From Terriglobia bacterium (GTDB lineage Bacteria; Acidobacteriota; Terriglobia; Bryobacterales; UBA6623), in the NCBI GenBank assembly GCA_009838515.1, contig VXRL01000041.1, positions 131,731 to 195,730 of the forward strand: 64,000 bases of DNA, given 5' to 3'. This document shows, in pieces, positions 8,175 to 17,601 of the stretch; the first letter of the stretch is position 1; every line of letters starts with the position of its first letter. A program made the position numbers and the translations under genes. The notes under the pieces were generated by a model. It did not search any database, was not told the DNA's origin, and saw nothing but the letters and a program-made list of their open reading frames with translations.

Positions 8175-9161
8175 CTAAGCGACGACCGGACTACCGCCCG
8201 CACGGCGCTCGAACTCGAAAGCGGTCGTCAGGGCGTGGATGGCGACTTCGACCTGGCTGTTGTCTGGCTGCTTGGTCGTGATCCGTTGCAGCCACAGTCC
8301 CGGGCGGGCCATCAGCATGAAGACTCCGCGTTGGTGCTTGGCGGTGTAGCGGATGATCTCGAAGCTGATGCCAGCGATCAACGGCAGCAGCGCGACGCGG
8401 GCCGCGAACGGTCCGATGAAGCCCTCGAACGGCACCAACGCGTAGATCGCGATCGCGACCAGCATGACGACCATCAGGAAGCTGGTGCCGCAGCGCGGAT
8501 GCAAGGTCGTGAATCGCTGGGCGTTCTCGATCGAAAGCTCTTGACCGGACTCATAGTTGTAGACCACCTTGTGCTCGGCCCCGTGGTACTCGAATACCCT
8601 GCGGATGTCCTTCATCTGCGAAATTGCGAGCAGAAAGCTGAGAAAGATCGCGATGCGAATGGCGCCTTCAACAAAACTGAAGCCCACTTGGTTGTCGAGG
8701 GCCGGCAGCCACCCCTGCAGCTGATTCGTAGCCAGCAGGGGCACTAGCTTGTACATCACGATGAAGAAGCCGACCGAGAAGGCGATGTTGAGCCCTAGGA
8801 CCCAGCCGGGCAGCTCCTCGCTCTTGCTGCGGTCGTCGGCGTCCTCGCTTTCAGCCGCTTGGCTCGCCGAGAAGTTCAGAGCCTTCATGCCCAAGGTCAT
8901 CGACTGGCCGAGGATGCCGCAGCCCCTCACTAAGGGCAGGGCCCAGAAGCGGCTGCGCTGCGACAGGCGCGTGGCGGTCTCTTCCTTGGTCGTGATGTCG
9001 CCGCTCGGCTTGCGCACAGCCACGCAATAGGATTGCGGGGTGCGCATCATCACGCCCTCCATCACCGCCTGGCCCCCGATCAGGGGGTCTCCGTCACTGT
9101 TGAAGGCGGGCCAGAGGGTGCCGCCCGCGAACAGTCTTGCGAATCCGTTGAGTCCTCGCAT
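8175..9161 (-). CDS. DUF1385 integral membrane protein (YqhQ-like)
   Basis: This 328-aa protein carries the DUF1385 hallmark near the N-terminus (IGGQAVMEGVMMRTPQSY, residues ~28-45) and several hydrophobic segments (around GLNIAFSVGFFIVMYKLVPLL, AIRIAIFLSFLLAIS, FLMVVMLVAIAIYALVPF). A conserved block, EYHGAEHKVVYNYESG, precedes a HPRCGTSF motif. Its biochemical role is unknown; homologues are membrane proteins often adjacent to prfA or prmC. ATG 9161 is preferred because CCGAGGA sits 9 nt upstream and the family N-terminus starts here. It is divergent from the small membrane protein gene with 62 bp between starts. Confidence 0.88.
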   Translation of the reverse strand: MRGLNGFARLFAGGTLWPAFNSDGDPLIGGQAVMEGVMMRTPQSYCVAVRKPSGDITTKEETATRLSQRSRFWALPLVRGCGILGQSMTLGMKALNFSASQAAESEDADDRSKSEELPGWVLGLNIAFSVGFFIVMYKLVPLLATNQLQGWLPALDNQVGFSFVEGAIRIAIFLSFLLAISQMKDIRRVFEYHGAEHKVVYNYESGQELSIENAQRFTTLHPRCGTSFLMVVMLVAIAIYALVPFEGFIGPFAARVALLPLIAGISFEIIRYTAKHQRGVFMLMARPGLWLQRITTKQPDNSQVEVAIHALTTAFEFERRAGGSPVVA

Positions 9162-9223
9162 GGTCTGGTCCTCGGGCAGCCGGACCGAAGCCTCGATCCT
9201 CCCGTTTAGGATACACTGGCACC

Positions 9224-9595
9224 ATGCTGGGCAGGTTCTGGTCACGCTTGCGTCCGGCTGTGTTCTGGGAGTTCCGGCGGGGCTCATGGCAGTACGACAT
9301 CATCGTGGCCCTGATCTTGGCCTTCATATTCCTCACCCCACCCGCACTGTTCAATGATCGGGCTAGCGAGCCCGTCGTCCACGAGGTCGAGCACCCTGCG
9401 ACCGATGCCCGGGTGTTCTGGATCGATCCGGGGGCGTTGGACCGCGCCGACCCCGAAGGTGCCAGCGAGCGCTTGCAGTACCTCTTGGCCGCCTATAGCG
9501 GGGAAGCCCTGCGCATCGTTTCGACCGAACCGGCTACGGACGCCGCTGGGAACGTCCAGGCCTACCTGGTCTTCGCGCAGCCCGCGGGCGAGTAG
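9224..9595 (+). CDS. Small single-pass membrane protein of unknown function
   Basis: The 123-aa protein has an N-terminal basic region (RFWSRLRPAVFWEFRR), one transmembrane helix (DIIVALILAFIFLTPPALF, residues ~26-44) and an ~80-residue extracytoplasmic tail that includes a short alpha/beta pattern. I do not recognise a family. It is followed after 24 nt by a LolA-like protein, and the two may be an operon that handles outer-membrane lipoproteins or glycolipids. A TACACT box lies 6 nt before the ATG and no Shine-Dalgarno sequence is visible, so translation could be leaderless. Confidence 0.72.
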   Translation: MLGRFWSRLRPAVFWEFRRGSWQYDIIVALILAFIFLTPPALFNDRASEPVVHEVEHPATDARVFWIDPGALDRADPEGASERLQYLLAAYSGEALRIVSTEPATDAAGNVQAYLVFAQPAGE

Positions 9596-9619
9596 CGTCC
9601 GCTCCAGGGGCTGACAGGC

Positions 9620-10348
9620 ATGCCGCGCTCGGATCTGTTTCTTTCGACCCGCCGCCGCGGCAGGATCGCCGCAGCGGTCTCAGCCCTGATACTGGGCTGC
9701 CTTGCGCCTGCCTCGGCGACCGTGCCCGATCTGACAACGGTGCTTGCCGAGATGGACGCGGCGGCTTCCGGCTGGACGGGCATGCGGGCCAGCCTCGAAT
9801 GGGTGCGCTACATGGCGCTGGTGGATGACAGGAGCGTCGAGCGCGGCGAGATCGTCGTCCGCCGGACGGCGGATGGCAGCGCCTCGATGCTGATCTCGTT
9901 CGAGGAGCCGAACGTTTATTTCCTTTCTGTTCAAGGCACTAGGGTCGAAATCTACAAGCCGAAGATCAAGACCGTCGAAGAGTACGACGTGAGCGATTCC
10001 AAGGCCAAGATGGAGAACGCGCTGCTGTTGGGCTTTGGCACTTCCGGCAGCTACCTCGGACAGCACTACGACATCAAGCTCCTGGGGCCAGCGACCGTCA
10101 ACGGACAATCCGTCGTGCATCTTGACCTACAGCCGAAGGATCCGCAGGCGGAGATGAACAGCCAGCGGATCGAGATGTGGGTCTCCACTGATATCTGGCA
10201 GCCTGTTCAGCAGAAAATTTATGATCGAAGCCCTGGAGACTACCGGCTGTATTCGTATTCGGAAGTGGCTTTGAATCCTTCACTCACGGCACAAGACTTC
10301 AAGCTGCGCCTTGGTCGCGGCACGAAGCGTGTCCACCCGCAGCGATAG
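9620..10348 (+). CDS. LolA-like outer-membrane lipoprotein carrier domain protein
   Basis: This 242-aa periplasmic protein has a signal peptide (RRGRIAAAVSALILGCLAPASA) and a LolA/LolB-type half-barrel (residues ~35-235). Typical strands are TGMRASLEWVRYMALVDD, YFLSVQGTRVEIYKPKIKTV and QSVVHLDLQPKD. LolA-fold proteins carry lipoproteins or other lipids between the membranes. It is longer than E. coli LolA (~180 residues mature), as in Acidobacteria. It is 24 nt downstream of a single-pass membrane protein, which could be its inner-membrane partner. It is convergent with the PPC protein. Confidence 0.78.
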   Translation: MPRSDLFLSTRRRGRIAAAVSALILGCLAPASATVPDLTTVLAEMDAAASGWTGMRASLEWVRYMALVDDRSVERGEIVVRRTADGSASMLISFEEPNVYFLSVQGTRVEIYKPKIKTVEEYDVSDSKAKMENALLLGFGTSGSYLGQHYDIKLLGPATVNGQSVVHLDLQPKDPQAEMNSQRIEMWVSTDIWQPVQQKIYDRSPGDYRLYSYSEVALNPSLTAQDFKLRLGRGTKRVHPQR

Positions 10349-10403
10349 CGCTCTTCAATGCGGCTGGCCATTCAGGCCGCTCGAGGCGGCGGCGACCGCT
10401 GGC

Positions 10404-12782
10404 TTAGCGGCGAATCGTAACGCGCGCACTGACCGGCTCGACGATGTAAGGTGTCGTGCCTTCGTCCGAGAGCACCGATTCGGCCCGGATCTCGACCTCG
10501 TGGTCGCCCTCCGGGGCAGAGGCGGAGGCCTTGCACTGCAGGGCGAAGGCAGTCTGGGCTTCGCGCAGTTCGGCGGACTCGCATTCGACGCCAGCGGGCA
10601 AGCCGATGGCGCTGACAGTGACGGGCCGCCGGAACGCCTCGTCGCGCCAGATCGATCCCTGCCAGATCGATTCGCTGTCCGGCTGCATCACGAGCTCCGC
10701 TCCCAGTGGGGTGAGCATGTAGCCGTCGACGATATCGACTTCCAGTGCTTTGGAGATCAGCGTCTCTTTGCGGCCTTCGAACTCGACGGTGGCTGAAAGA
10801 TTGAAGTTCACCATGCCTAGGGACGTGCGCTCGTGAGTGAACATCCGAAATTCGCCCGCGTGCATGTCCTCGTCCTCGTCGTTGCTGCGCAGCCGCAGAC
10901 CGCCCGAGTTTCTCGGAATTTCCACCTTCTTGGTCAGCTTCACGCCCTGTCGGCGAGGGTTGTACTGCCACTTTGCCATCAGTCCGCCGCCACCGCGCAC
11001 GAGGCGTATTTTCCGCTCGGTAGCGAACCCCACCTCCGCTGCCTGTTCGGGCGTGACCCGTGTCGGCAGGTCCAGCCCCAGCCACTCGGCCGTGACGGCC
11101 TCTTGTTCCGGACCCTTGACGCTGACTCGTATGCCCGGACCGGACGCGCGCCGGTCGAGATGCCGCTTGCCCTCCGCTGTCGCTCGGCCGCGTACCACGA
11201 GATTGAGCATCCGCAGCTCGGCGTCTGGCTCGGCTGTCAAGGTTAGGCGGCCGAGCTCGAAACGAGCCAGGGTGTTGTTGAGCGTGGACGTGGGCGCGAT
11301 GTGCCCGCCCGATATCTCGAAGTCGTCGGGCAGGTTTTCCACATAGAGCTCAAGCGGCCCTAAATAGCCGCGCCGCTCCGCTTGCACCGTGACGATGGCG
11401 GAGCCGTTGCGCGGAACATTGATGTACGGGTCGTTGAGCGTCAGCAAGAAGTCCGGGCCCTGCTTGCGAGCCACCAGCCGGTAGCTGAAGTCTTGGCCGC
11501 CGCGGTCGAGCAGGTCTTCGACGGCGACCGTAACCTCTTCTGTCCCGGGCGGGATCGCGAGGTTGACGAACGGGTACGTGGCGGTTTGCCCGGTCGTGCT
11601 GATGACATATGGGTTGGGGTCCCCGGCGTCCTTGCCCGCGATTGCCAGAGTTTCATCCCCGTGCGATATCGTGAGCACGCCGTAGAGCGACGATCCGGGC
11701 AGCTCTCCGGAGCGGAGCTCGAACGACCACTCCTGGCCGCCCTGGACGGCCAAGCTGTAGAGGTCGATCTCGCCTTGCGCCGAGATCTGCCCGTTCATCA
11801 CGACATCCTCGTTTAGAGTCCTGTCGGCGTCGGACTCGACCACCTCGTCGCCATCGCTAAGGAGGAAAGGTACCGCGGACGGCGTGCCCGGCACGCGGAC
11901 CCATGTCTCGCTGGCGGTCGCCGCCACGTCGGTGAGATCGATCTCGGCTTGCACTGGCTGGTCTAGGTTGCCGCCGAAAAATTCCGCCCGCACCTTGGAG
12001 TTCCGGCTCCAGCCGAGCGGGAACACGCTGTCGGCATATTCGTAGTCGGCGATCGTGAGCCTGTAGAAGTCATGCTCCTGTTCGCTGAAGCGCTCGTCCC
12101 GAATCACGACCAAGTAGTCGCCGTCCTCCGGGACCTCGAAGTCGAGTCGGGCATCAAGGCCCAGTCCCGGAGAGTCGCTAGTCCTCGCCCGCACGAGTCC
12201 GGTGCTATCGCGCAGTTCGAGGTTAGGGTCGATCGCCGATCCGACCTGGCGAGCCGAGGCTTCGGCCACGATCCGCTGCCCCTTGGTGGCGCGAACGCGG
12301 TAGATGTCTCGTTCCGCGCCTTGCAAGCGTCCCTCGACGGTCACGGGCATCGTGACCTCTTGTGCGATCTCCGGGAAGTCGTTCGACGCTTCGTTGCCAT
12401 CGGGGCCTTCGTCAGACTCTTCTTCGGCCACTTGCGGGAAGCCCCCGACCATGAACAGCACGGCGTTGGAGATGCCGTCGGCGGTCTCGACTCTCAGCGG
12501 CACGACTCCCTGCCGGGCGTTGTTGTCAACCTCGATCAGGTAAACGAGGGACTCCGGAGACTCCGCGCCTGCCTCTCCCGGGACTGCCAGTGGGGTCGCT
12601 GTCATTGCAGCGCCGCCGTGCAGCCGGGGTGTGGGGGCGAGCCGTTTTCCGCGGAGCTCGAGGCGCACCGCGCTGCCGACCTGCGCACCGTGCGGGTAGA
12701 TCGATTCGAGCACCGGTTGCGCGCACAGCGGCATCGCCAGCGCGAGGGCGAGAGTCATTCGGTAGCTGCCAATGGTTCGCAT
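10404..12782 (-). CDS. Large secreted protein with TIG-like and PPC domains
   Basis: The 792-aa protein has a signal peptide (RMTLALALAMPLCAQ) followed by an IPT/TIG-like Ig fold (residues ~24-110, ESIYPHGAQVGSAVRLELRG). An acidic linker (EEESDEGPDGNEASND) leads to at least two pre-peptidase C-terminal (PPC) beta-sandwiches (around ERDIYRVRATKGQRIVAEA and EIDLYSLAVQGGQEWSFEL). The final third is another set of Ig-like domains. No catalytic motif was found. Such proteins are common in Planctomycetes and Acidobacteria and are probably surface or periplasmic binding proteins. It appears monocistronic, flanked by a convergent LolA-like gene and a divergent M20 peptidase. Confidence 0.75.
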   Translation of the reverse strand: MRTIGSYRMTLALALAMPLCAQPVLESIYPHGAQVGSAVRLELRGKRLAPTPRLHGGAAMTATPLAVPGEAGAESPESLVYLIEVDNNARQGVVPLRVETADGISNAVLFMVGGFPQVAEEESDEGPDGNEASNDFPEIAQEVTMPVTVEGRLQGAERDIYRVRATKGQRIVAEASARQVGSAIDPNLELRDSTGLVRARTSDSPGLGLDARLDFEVPEDGDYLVVIRDERFSEQEHDFYRLTIADYEYADSVFPLGWSRNSKVRAEFFGGNLDQPVQAEIDLTDVAATASETWVRVPGTPSAVPFLLSDGDEVVESDADRTLNEDVVMNGQISAQGEIDLYSLAVQGGQEWSFELRSGELPGSSLYGVLTISHGDETLAIAGKDAGDPNPYVISTTGQTATYPFVNLAIPPGTEEVTVAVEDLLDRGGQDFSYRLVARKQGPDFLLTLNDPYINVPRNGSAIVTVQAERRGYLGPLELYVENLPDDFEISGGHIAPTSTLNNTLARFELGRLTLTAEPDAELRMLNLVVRGRATAEGKRHLDRRASGPGIRVSVKGPEQEAVTAEWLGLDLPTRVTPEQAAEVGFATERKIRLVRGGGGLMAKWQYNPRRQGVKLTKKVEIPRNSGGLRLRSNDEDEDMHAGEFRMFTHERTSLGMVNFNLSATVEFEGRKETLISKALEVDIVDGYMLTPLGAELVMQPDSESIWQGSIWRDEAFRRPVTVSAIGLPAGVECESAELREAQTAFALQCKASASAPEGDHEVEIRAESVLSDEGTTPYIVEPVSARVTIRR

Positions 12783-12963
12783 GGTTGGCTTGGGGCGGCT
12801 CCGACGGTAGCCGGCTGGCCGACGCCCGATTCAAGAATAACAGCGATGAAGCGCTCGGCACGCTTGATTCCGGCGGGAACGAGTCTGTTTGCGCCGGTCG
12901 ACCGCCAGCGGAGAGCACGAGTCCCGTGAACAGTTCCCGAAGGATGCGTCTAACCTGATAGAA

Positions 12964-14355
12964 GTGTCACGCTGGACCTTGCTCGCCCCGTTCTTGCTGG
13001 CCGCCATGCTGCCGGCCGCCGAACCGGACTGGCCAGCCGTCAAGAGCAAAGCTCTGGAAACGCTGGTCGACCTGGTCAAGCTGGACACCGCACAGCCGGA
13101 AGGCAACGAAATCCTGGCGGCGCGCTATCTGAAGGAGAAACTCGACCGCGAGGGCCTCGCCTCGGAGATTTTCGAGGCTGCGCCCGGCCGGGCCAGCCTG
13201 GTGGCGCGAGTCAAGGGCAACGGTCGCAAGCGCCCGCTGCTGTTGCTCGGTCACCTCGACGTGGTGGCAGTGGAGCGCGACGAGTGGTCCTTCGATCCGT
13301 TCGGAGGAGAGGTCAAGGACGGCATCCTGTACGCCCGGGGCGCGTCGGACGACAAGGGAGTCGTGGCTGCATCGTTCCATGTCCTGTTGGAGCTTTGGCG
13401 CCAGAAGACGCCGCTGGATCGCGACGTGATCTTCCTCGGCGTGGCCGACGAGGAATCCGGCGGGGACTTAGGCATCACCTACATGCTCGCCGAGCATCGC
13501 GACGAGATCGACGCCGAATTCGCGATCAACGAGGGGGGAAAGGGAGTGTTCGACCGCGACCTGAGCTACACGCGGTTCGAGATCCAGACTGCCGAAAAGA
13601 CCCCCCGGAGGATCGACCTCAAGGCCGTGGGCACTTCCGGCCATGGCTCGATTCCTCTCAGGGACAACCCGATCGGGGCGCTGGCGCGGGCCGTCGGGCG
13701 CCTCTCCGAACATGAGATGCCGGCCCGCTTGAACGAGACCACCCGCGAGTACTTCACCCGTCTGGCCGAAATCGCCGAGCCCGACAAGGCCGCGGTGTTT
13801 CGCGCCATCCTGACTGACGAGCCCACTGCTGACGACTACGAGAAGCTCCGCGAATTGTCCCCGGTCTACAACTCGATGGTGCGCACGTCGATCTCTCCGA
13901 CGATCCTGCAGGGCGGATACCTGAAGAACGTCATTCCATCCGAGGCCAACGCCACGGTAGACATCAGGGCCCTCCCGGACGAAGATCCCGAGCGGCTGTT
14001 CAGCCTGCTGAAGAGAGTCATGGACGAACCCGCGGTGGATCTCGTGCCGCATCGGCAGACTCGTCCGTCGCATTCCCCGTCAGCGTTGGGCAGCGATGCG
14101 TTCTTGGCTTTTGAGCGCGTTCTCGGCCGCATGTACCGTAGCGTGCCGATCCTGCCCGCCATGTCCACCGGTGCAACGGACTCCGCACAACTGCGGCATG
14201 CCGGAATCGCGAGCTACGGCTTTGGGCCGGCGCGTCCGGAATGGGATCTGGCAAGTGGCATCCATGGCCGCAACGAGTATCTGTATGTCAAGCCCTACCA
14301 AGACTATGTCGAGATCCTTTGGAACGTAGTTGTCGAGATCGCCGGTACGAAGTAG
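12964..14355 (+). CDS. Secreted M20-family metallopeptidase
   Basis: This 463-aa protein is a dizinc hydrolase of the M20/M25/M40 family (ArgE/DapE/CPG2 relatives) that cleaves dipeptides or acyl-amino acids. Metal ligands are visible in LLLGHLDVVAVE (His, Asp), YARGASDDKG (bridging Asp) and GVADEESGG (Glu-Glu). A dimerisation domain starts near TSGHGSIPLRDNP. The GTG at 12964 gives a convincing signal peptide (SRWTLLAPFLLAAMLPAAEP), so it acts in the periplasm. A TAACCT box lies 7 nt before this GTG and there is no clear Shine-Dalgarno sequence; an upstream ATG at 12889 would add an unlikely 25-residue leader. A strong hairpin lies downstream. Confidence 0.85.
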   Translation: MSRWTLLAPFLLAAMLPAAEPDWPAVKSKALETLVDLVKLDTAQPEGNEILAARYLKEKLDREGLASEIFEAAPGRASLVARVKGNGRKRPLLLLGHLDVVAVERDEWSFDPFGGEVKDGILYARGASDDKGVVAASFHVLLELWRQKTPLDRDVIFLGVADEESGGDLGITYMLAEHRDEIDAEFAINEGGKGVFDRDLSYTRFEIQTAEKTPRRIDLKAVGTSGHGSIPLRDNPIGALARAVGRLSEHEMPARLNETTREYFTRLAEIAEPDKAAVFRAILTDEPTADDYEKLRELSPVYNSMVRTSISPTILQGGYLKNVIPSEANATVDIRALPDEDPERLFSLLKRVMDEPAVDLVPHRQTRPSHSPSALGSDAFLAFERVLGRMYRSVPILPAMSTGATDSAQLRHAGIASYGFGPARPEWDLASGIHGRNEYLYVKPYQDYVEILWNVVVEIAGTK

Positions 14356-14432
14356 GCGGTTTTTCCGGCCGTCCCGAAACCTGTTGGGGCCAGAAGACAA
14401 GTGCGAAGACCTCTGGCGATCGCGTGTGTCCG

Positions 14433-14456
14433 GCCTAGCAGCGACTCCTGCTAGGC
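14433..14456 (+). terminator. Hairpin downstream of the M20 peptidase gene
   Basis: GCCTAGCAG and CTGCTAGGC form a perfect 9-bp stem with a 6-nt loop, followed by a weakly T-rich GCTTGTTG. It lies 77 nt after the M20 stop and 97 nt before the next gene. It is consistent with an intrinsic terminator, although the U-tract is poor. Confidence 0.55.
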
Positions 14457-14553
14457 GCTTGTTGCACGGTTGCGAGGACCCAGCCGGTACACGCGATCTA
14501 GGGTGGGTTGCCCGGCGTTCGGCGGTAGCATATCTCACGAGGTACAGCTGCCA

Positions 14554-16014
14554 ATGACAAGGCTCGAACAGGCGTTCTTGGTCTCCTTCGCCGGATGGAT
14601 CACACTGGCTGCCGCTTCGTGCAGCGCGGAGACTCGCCCTACGCTGCGAGCCGGAGCCGCAGCGGTGGACATCACGCCCCGCGACTGGCCGCTCCCCATG
14701 ATCGGGTCTTTCCGGTACAGGCCCGCAACCGGAGCCCACGATCCGTTGCGCTCGCGCGCGCTGGTACTGGACGACGGTACCGAGACCGTCGCGATTGCGA
14801 TCGTAGACAGCTGTTATATCCCGAGGGAGACTCTCGACGAGGCCAAACGCCTAGCACAAGCGGAAACTGGAATACCCGCTGACCGCGTGCTGATCGCGGC
14901 CACCCATACCCACACCGCGCCCCCGCCTGCGCCCGGTGTGGGCCTGCGCGGGCCGGAGCCGGAGCAGGACTCTCGAAACGAGCAACGCTATTCCCGGCAA
15001 CTGATTGATGGCATCGCAGCGTCAGTTGCAAGGGCCTTCGAGAGTCTGGAGCCTGCCGAGATCGGATGGGCGCGCACCGACCTTCCGGATGAAGTCTTCA
15101 ATCGGCGTTGGTTTATGAAGAACGGGACGATCCCGCCGGATCCCTTCGGGGGGACAACCGACCGAGTGCGGATGAATCCTCCCGCCGCCAGTCGCGATCT
15201 GATAGAGCCTTCCGGTCCGGTAGATCCCGAAGCCGTCGTGCTATCGATCAGGACGGCCGCAGAGAAACCGCTAGCTGTCCTCGCGAACTATTCCTTGCAC
15301 TATGTGGGTAACATTCCGGCGGGGTTGGTGTCGGCAGACTACTTCGGGGAGTTCTCGCTTGCCATAGCCAAGCGCCTGGACGCTGGCGAGCATTTCGTCG
15401 GCATGCTCTCCAATGGCACCAGCGGAAACATCAACAACATCAATTTCTCCAAGCCGCGATCGCGGCGGGAACCCTTCGAGCAGATTCGCAACGTCGCCGG
15501 CAAGCTCGCGGACGCCGTGGCGCAGGCCCATGCGGGGATCGAGTACAGTCCCGATGCCAGTCTCGCCATGGAGCAGGTCGAGCTAGCGCTTGCCCGGCGC
15601 AAGCCCACGCGTCCAATTGTTGAGCAGTCAAGGACCCTCCTCCAAGGCGTGCGGCCCTCCGAACTTACGAGGCGCCACATTTACGCGCAGAGAGCGATCG
15701 ATCTGCATGAAGGCCCGGATAGCGTTTCTGTCGTGCTGCAGGCGATTCGCATCGGCGATCTGGGCATCGCGGCCTTGCCTTTCGAGACCTTCGTCGAGAC
15801 CGGGCTCGCAATCAAGCGTGACAGCCCACTCCAGGCGACGTTCGTGATCAGCCTCGCGAACGGGGCCGAGGGATACTTGCCGACTCCGGAACATCACGCG
15901 CTCGGAGGCTACGAGACTTGGCTCGGCACTAGCCGGGTCGAGGAGCAGGCCTCGGAAAAGATCCGTGAGCAACTCCTGTCTTCTCTTCGCAACGTGGCGA
16001 TGGAAGGCGATTGA
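14554..16014 (+). CDS. Neutral/alkaline ceramidase-like (non-lysosomal) hydrolase
   Basis: The 486-aa product matches the N-terminal catalytic region of neutral ceramidases (PF04734-type). Signature segments are AAVDITPRDWPLPMIGSF near the start, the zinc-binding IAATHTHTAPPPAP (about residue 120), ANYSLHYVGN and the nucleophile-region NGTSGNINNINF. The family hydrolyses the amide bond of ceramides, but many bacterial members have no known substrate. A signal peptide (FLVSFAGWITLAAASCSA) points to export; the Cys may be lipidated, although the lipobox is not canonical. GAGGT lies 10 nt before the ATG. It lacks the C-terminal Ig domain of full-length ceramidases. Confidence 0.82.
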   Translation: MTRLEQAFLVSFAGWITLAAASCSAETRPTLRAGAAAVDITPRDWPLPMIGSFRYRPATGAHDPLRSRALVLDDGTETVAIAIVDSCYIPRETLDEAKRLAQAETGIPADRVLIAATHTHTAPPPAPGVGLRGPEPEQDSRNEQRYSRQLIDGIAASVARAFESLEPAEIGWARTDLPDEVFNRRWFMKNGTIPPDPFGGTTDRVRMNPPAASRDLIEPSGPVDPEAVVLSIRTAAEKPLAVLANYSLHYVGNIPAGLVSADYFGEFSLAIAKRLDAGEHFVGMLSNGTSGNINNINFSKPRSRREPFEQIRNVAGKLADAVAQAHAGIEYSPDASLAMEQVELALARRKPTRPIVEQSRTLLQGVRPSELTRRHIYAQRAIDLHEGPDSVSVVLQAIRIGDLGIAALPFETFVETGLAIKRDSPLQATFVISLANGAEGYLPTPEHHALGGYETWLGTSRVEEQASEKIREQLLSSLRNVAMEGD

Positions 16015-16168
16015 GCGTCGAAGTGCGCAAGGTTCGCCAGGGTCGGGGCCGGGCTTGATTCTCAAGCAAGAGCCTATCGCGCCCGCTTGTCCAGGGCCGG
16101 TCGTCAGCCCTCCGGGGGCTCTGCGAATGCAGCTCTTTGGTTGCCGTACCTGTCTAGGATCGCGAGTG

Positions 16169-17155
16169 CTATAGGACCGGCTCGAACTTCTGCACTACGC
16201 CGCTCAGTTGGGCGATGAACACGCTACCGTCCGCCGCAACGGTAGTACCGTGGCCCCCGACATCACCCGGCAGCATGGCGGCAACAGTGCCGTCGAGGCT
16301 GCGGAGCACACCGCCGGCCCATATCTTCTGGTCGGCCGTCATGTACAACGTGGAGATGCCGCCTACGCCCTCCCACTCTTCGAGAAACTTGCCATTGGAA
16401 TCGAACACCTGAATCCGCTGATTGTCGCGATCGGTGATATAGACTTGTCCCTCGCCATCGACCACCAGGTTATGAGGCAATCCGAACTCTCCCGGGCCTA
16501 TGCCGCGGCTGCCCCAGTCCAGCAGGAATCTACCCTCGTTCGAGAACTTGACGATGCGCGCGCCGGCGTATCCGTCGCTTACGTAGATCGTGCCGTCCGT
16601 GCCAAATGCCACGTCCGTGGGTAGGTTGAAGTGGCTCTCGTCCGTGCCGGAGACTCCCACTTCTCCGAGTTGCAGGAGCACGTTGCCATCGGAATCGGTC
16701 TTGTAGACCGCATGCGCCGTTGCATCCACGATCCAGATGTGGCCGGACGGGTCGACGCGGATCGAATGAGCGCCGCACGAATAGCAGCCCGCTGGCCCGT
16801 AGACGGCCGTGTACCCAGAACCACCGGGGGCCCGATTCTCTGGGGCAACCCCCGTCACCTTGCCCCCGCTGATCGAAACGCCGCCAAGTGAACGAATGAA
16901 GTTGCCGGAGACGTCGAATTCCATGATCGGGAGGGCTCCCCGATGGAATACCAGGATGGTTCCCTGCGCCGTCGTTGCCACGGCCACGGCCTCGCCGAAG
17001 TGCCAAGGGGACGGGGTTCCCGCGTCAGTGGTCGCCGGCAGCGGCCATTGAACCTCCCGGTAGGTCTCTTGCGGGGGAGCCATGCAGGCGGATGTCATTC
17101 CCAAGTAGCACGCCAGCATGGCGGGAGCCAGTTGCTGGATCCGGTGTTTGTACAC
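16169..17155 (-). CDS. NHL-repeat secreted beta-propeller protein
   Basis: This 328-aa protein has an N-terminal export signal ending near TSACMAPP, possibly a lipoprotein with an atypical lipobox. About six NHL repeats follow, with recurring motifs such as IRVDPSGHIWIVDATAHAVY, DVAFGTDGTIYVSDGYAGAR and HNLVVDGEGQVYITDRDNQR. This resembles peptidyl-alpha-hydroxyglycine lyase-type propellers. No catalytic assignment is possible; a ligand- or protein-binding scaffold is the conservative reading. Two cysteines in the GCYSCGAHS loop could form a disulfide or bind metal. It is convergent with the ceramidase-like gene, 154 bp apart. Confidence 0.75.
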   Translation of the reverse strand: MYKHRIQQLAPAMLACYLGMTSACMAPPQETYREVQWPLPATTDAGTPSPWHFGEAVAVATTAQGTILVFHRGALPIMEFDVSGNFIRSLGGVSISGGKVTGVAPENRAPGGSGYTAVYGPAGCYSCGAHSIRVDPSGHIWIVDATAHAVYKTDSDGNVLLQLGEVGVSGTDESHFNLPTDVAFGTDGTIYVSDGYAGARIVKFSNEGRFLLDWGSRGIGPGEFGLPHNLVVDGEGQVYITDRDNQRIQVFDSNGKFLEEWEGVGGISTLYMTADQKIWAGGVLRSLDGTVAAMLPGDVGGHGTTVAADGSVFIAQLSGVVQKFEPVL

Positions 17156-17601
17156 GACATTCCCTCCGTGGGGCCAGGCAATCGGGCATGCTATGCGACC
17201 CGACGGCCCTCCCGCGCCCTCTCGGCCGGATGCCGCACCTCATGCGGCGTCGCAGCCCGAGCTCGGTGTGCCGGACCGCGTGACCGGCCCTAGGGTAGCG
17301 GAATGCCTTGGCGCCTGTCCGAGATTTCTCCGGCCGGCTTGCCGCAATAGCGCAAATCGGGGTCTTGCCAACTCGTCGTTGCAAGTTCTGGCCGCCATTC
17401 CATCGTTCACCGGACCGATCGAGAGCTATCACAGGCCGCTACCAGCGGCGTTCCCGTGGCATTCAATCGCAGGGTGGACCGTGCCGTGACCTTGTCCTCG
17501 CCCACCGGACCGGAGCGCTTAGCGAGATTCGTGTCATCGCCTTTTGGCCCTCAAGGGCGGGCGAAACTGGCCCTGAAAGAGCAGGGAATTCCCAACCCGC
17601 A
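17156..17601. other. Intergenic region upstream of the NHL gene, no gene recognised
   Basis: These 446 bases separate the NHL-protein start from the hemH stop, both on the minus strand. The short open frames inside lack family motifs and have frame-shifted composition. The region probably holds the NHL promoter and the hemH 3' end. Nothing else was identified. Confidence 0.4.
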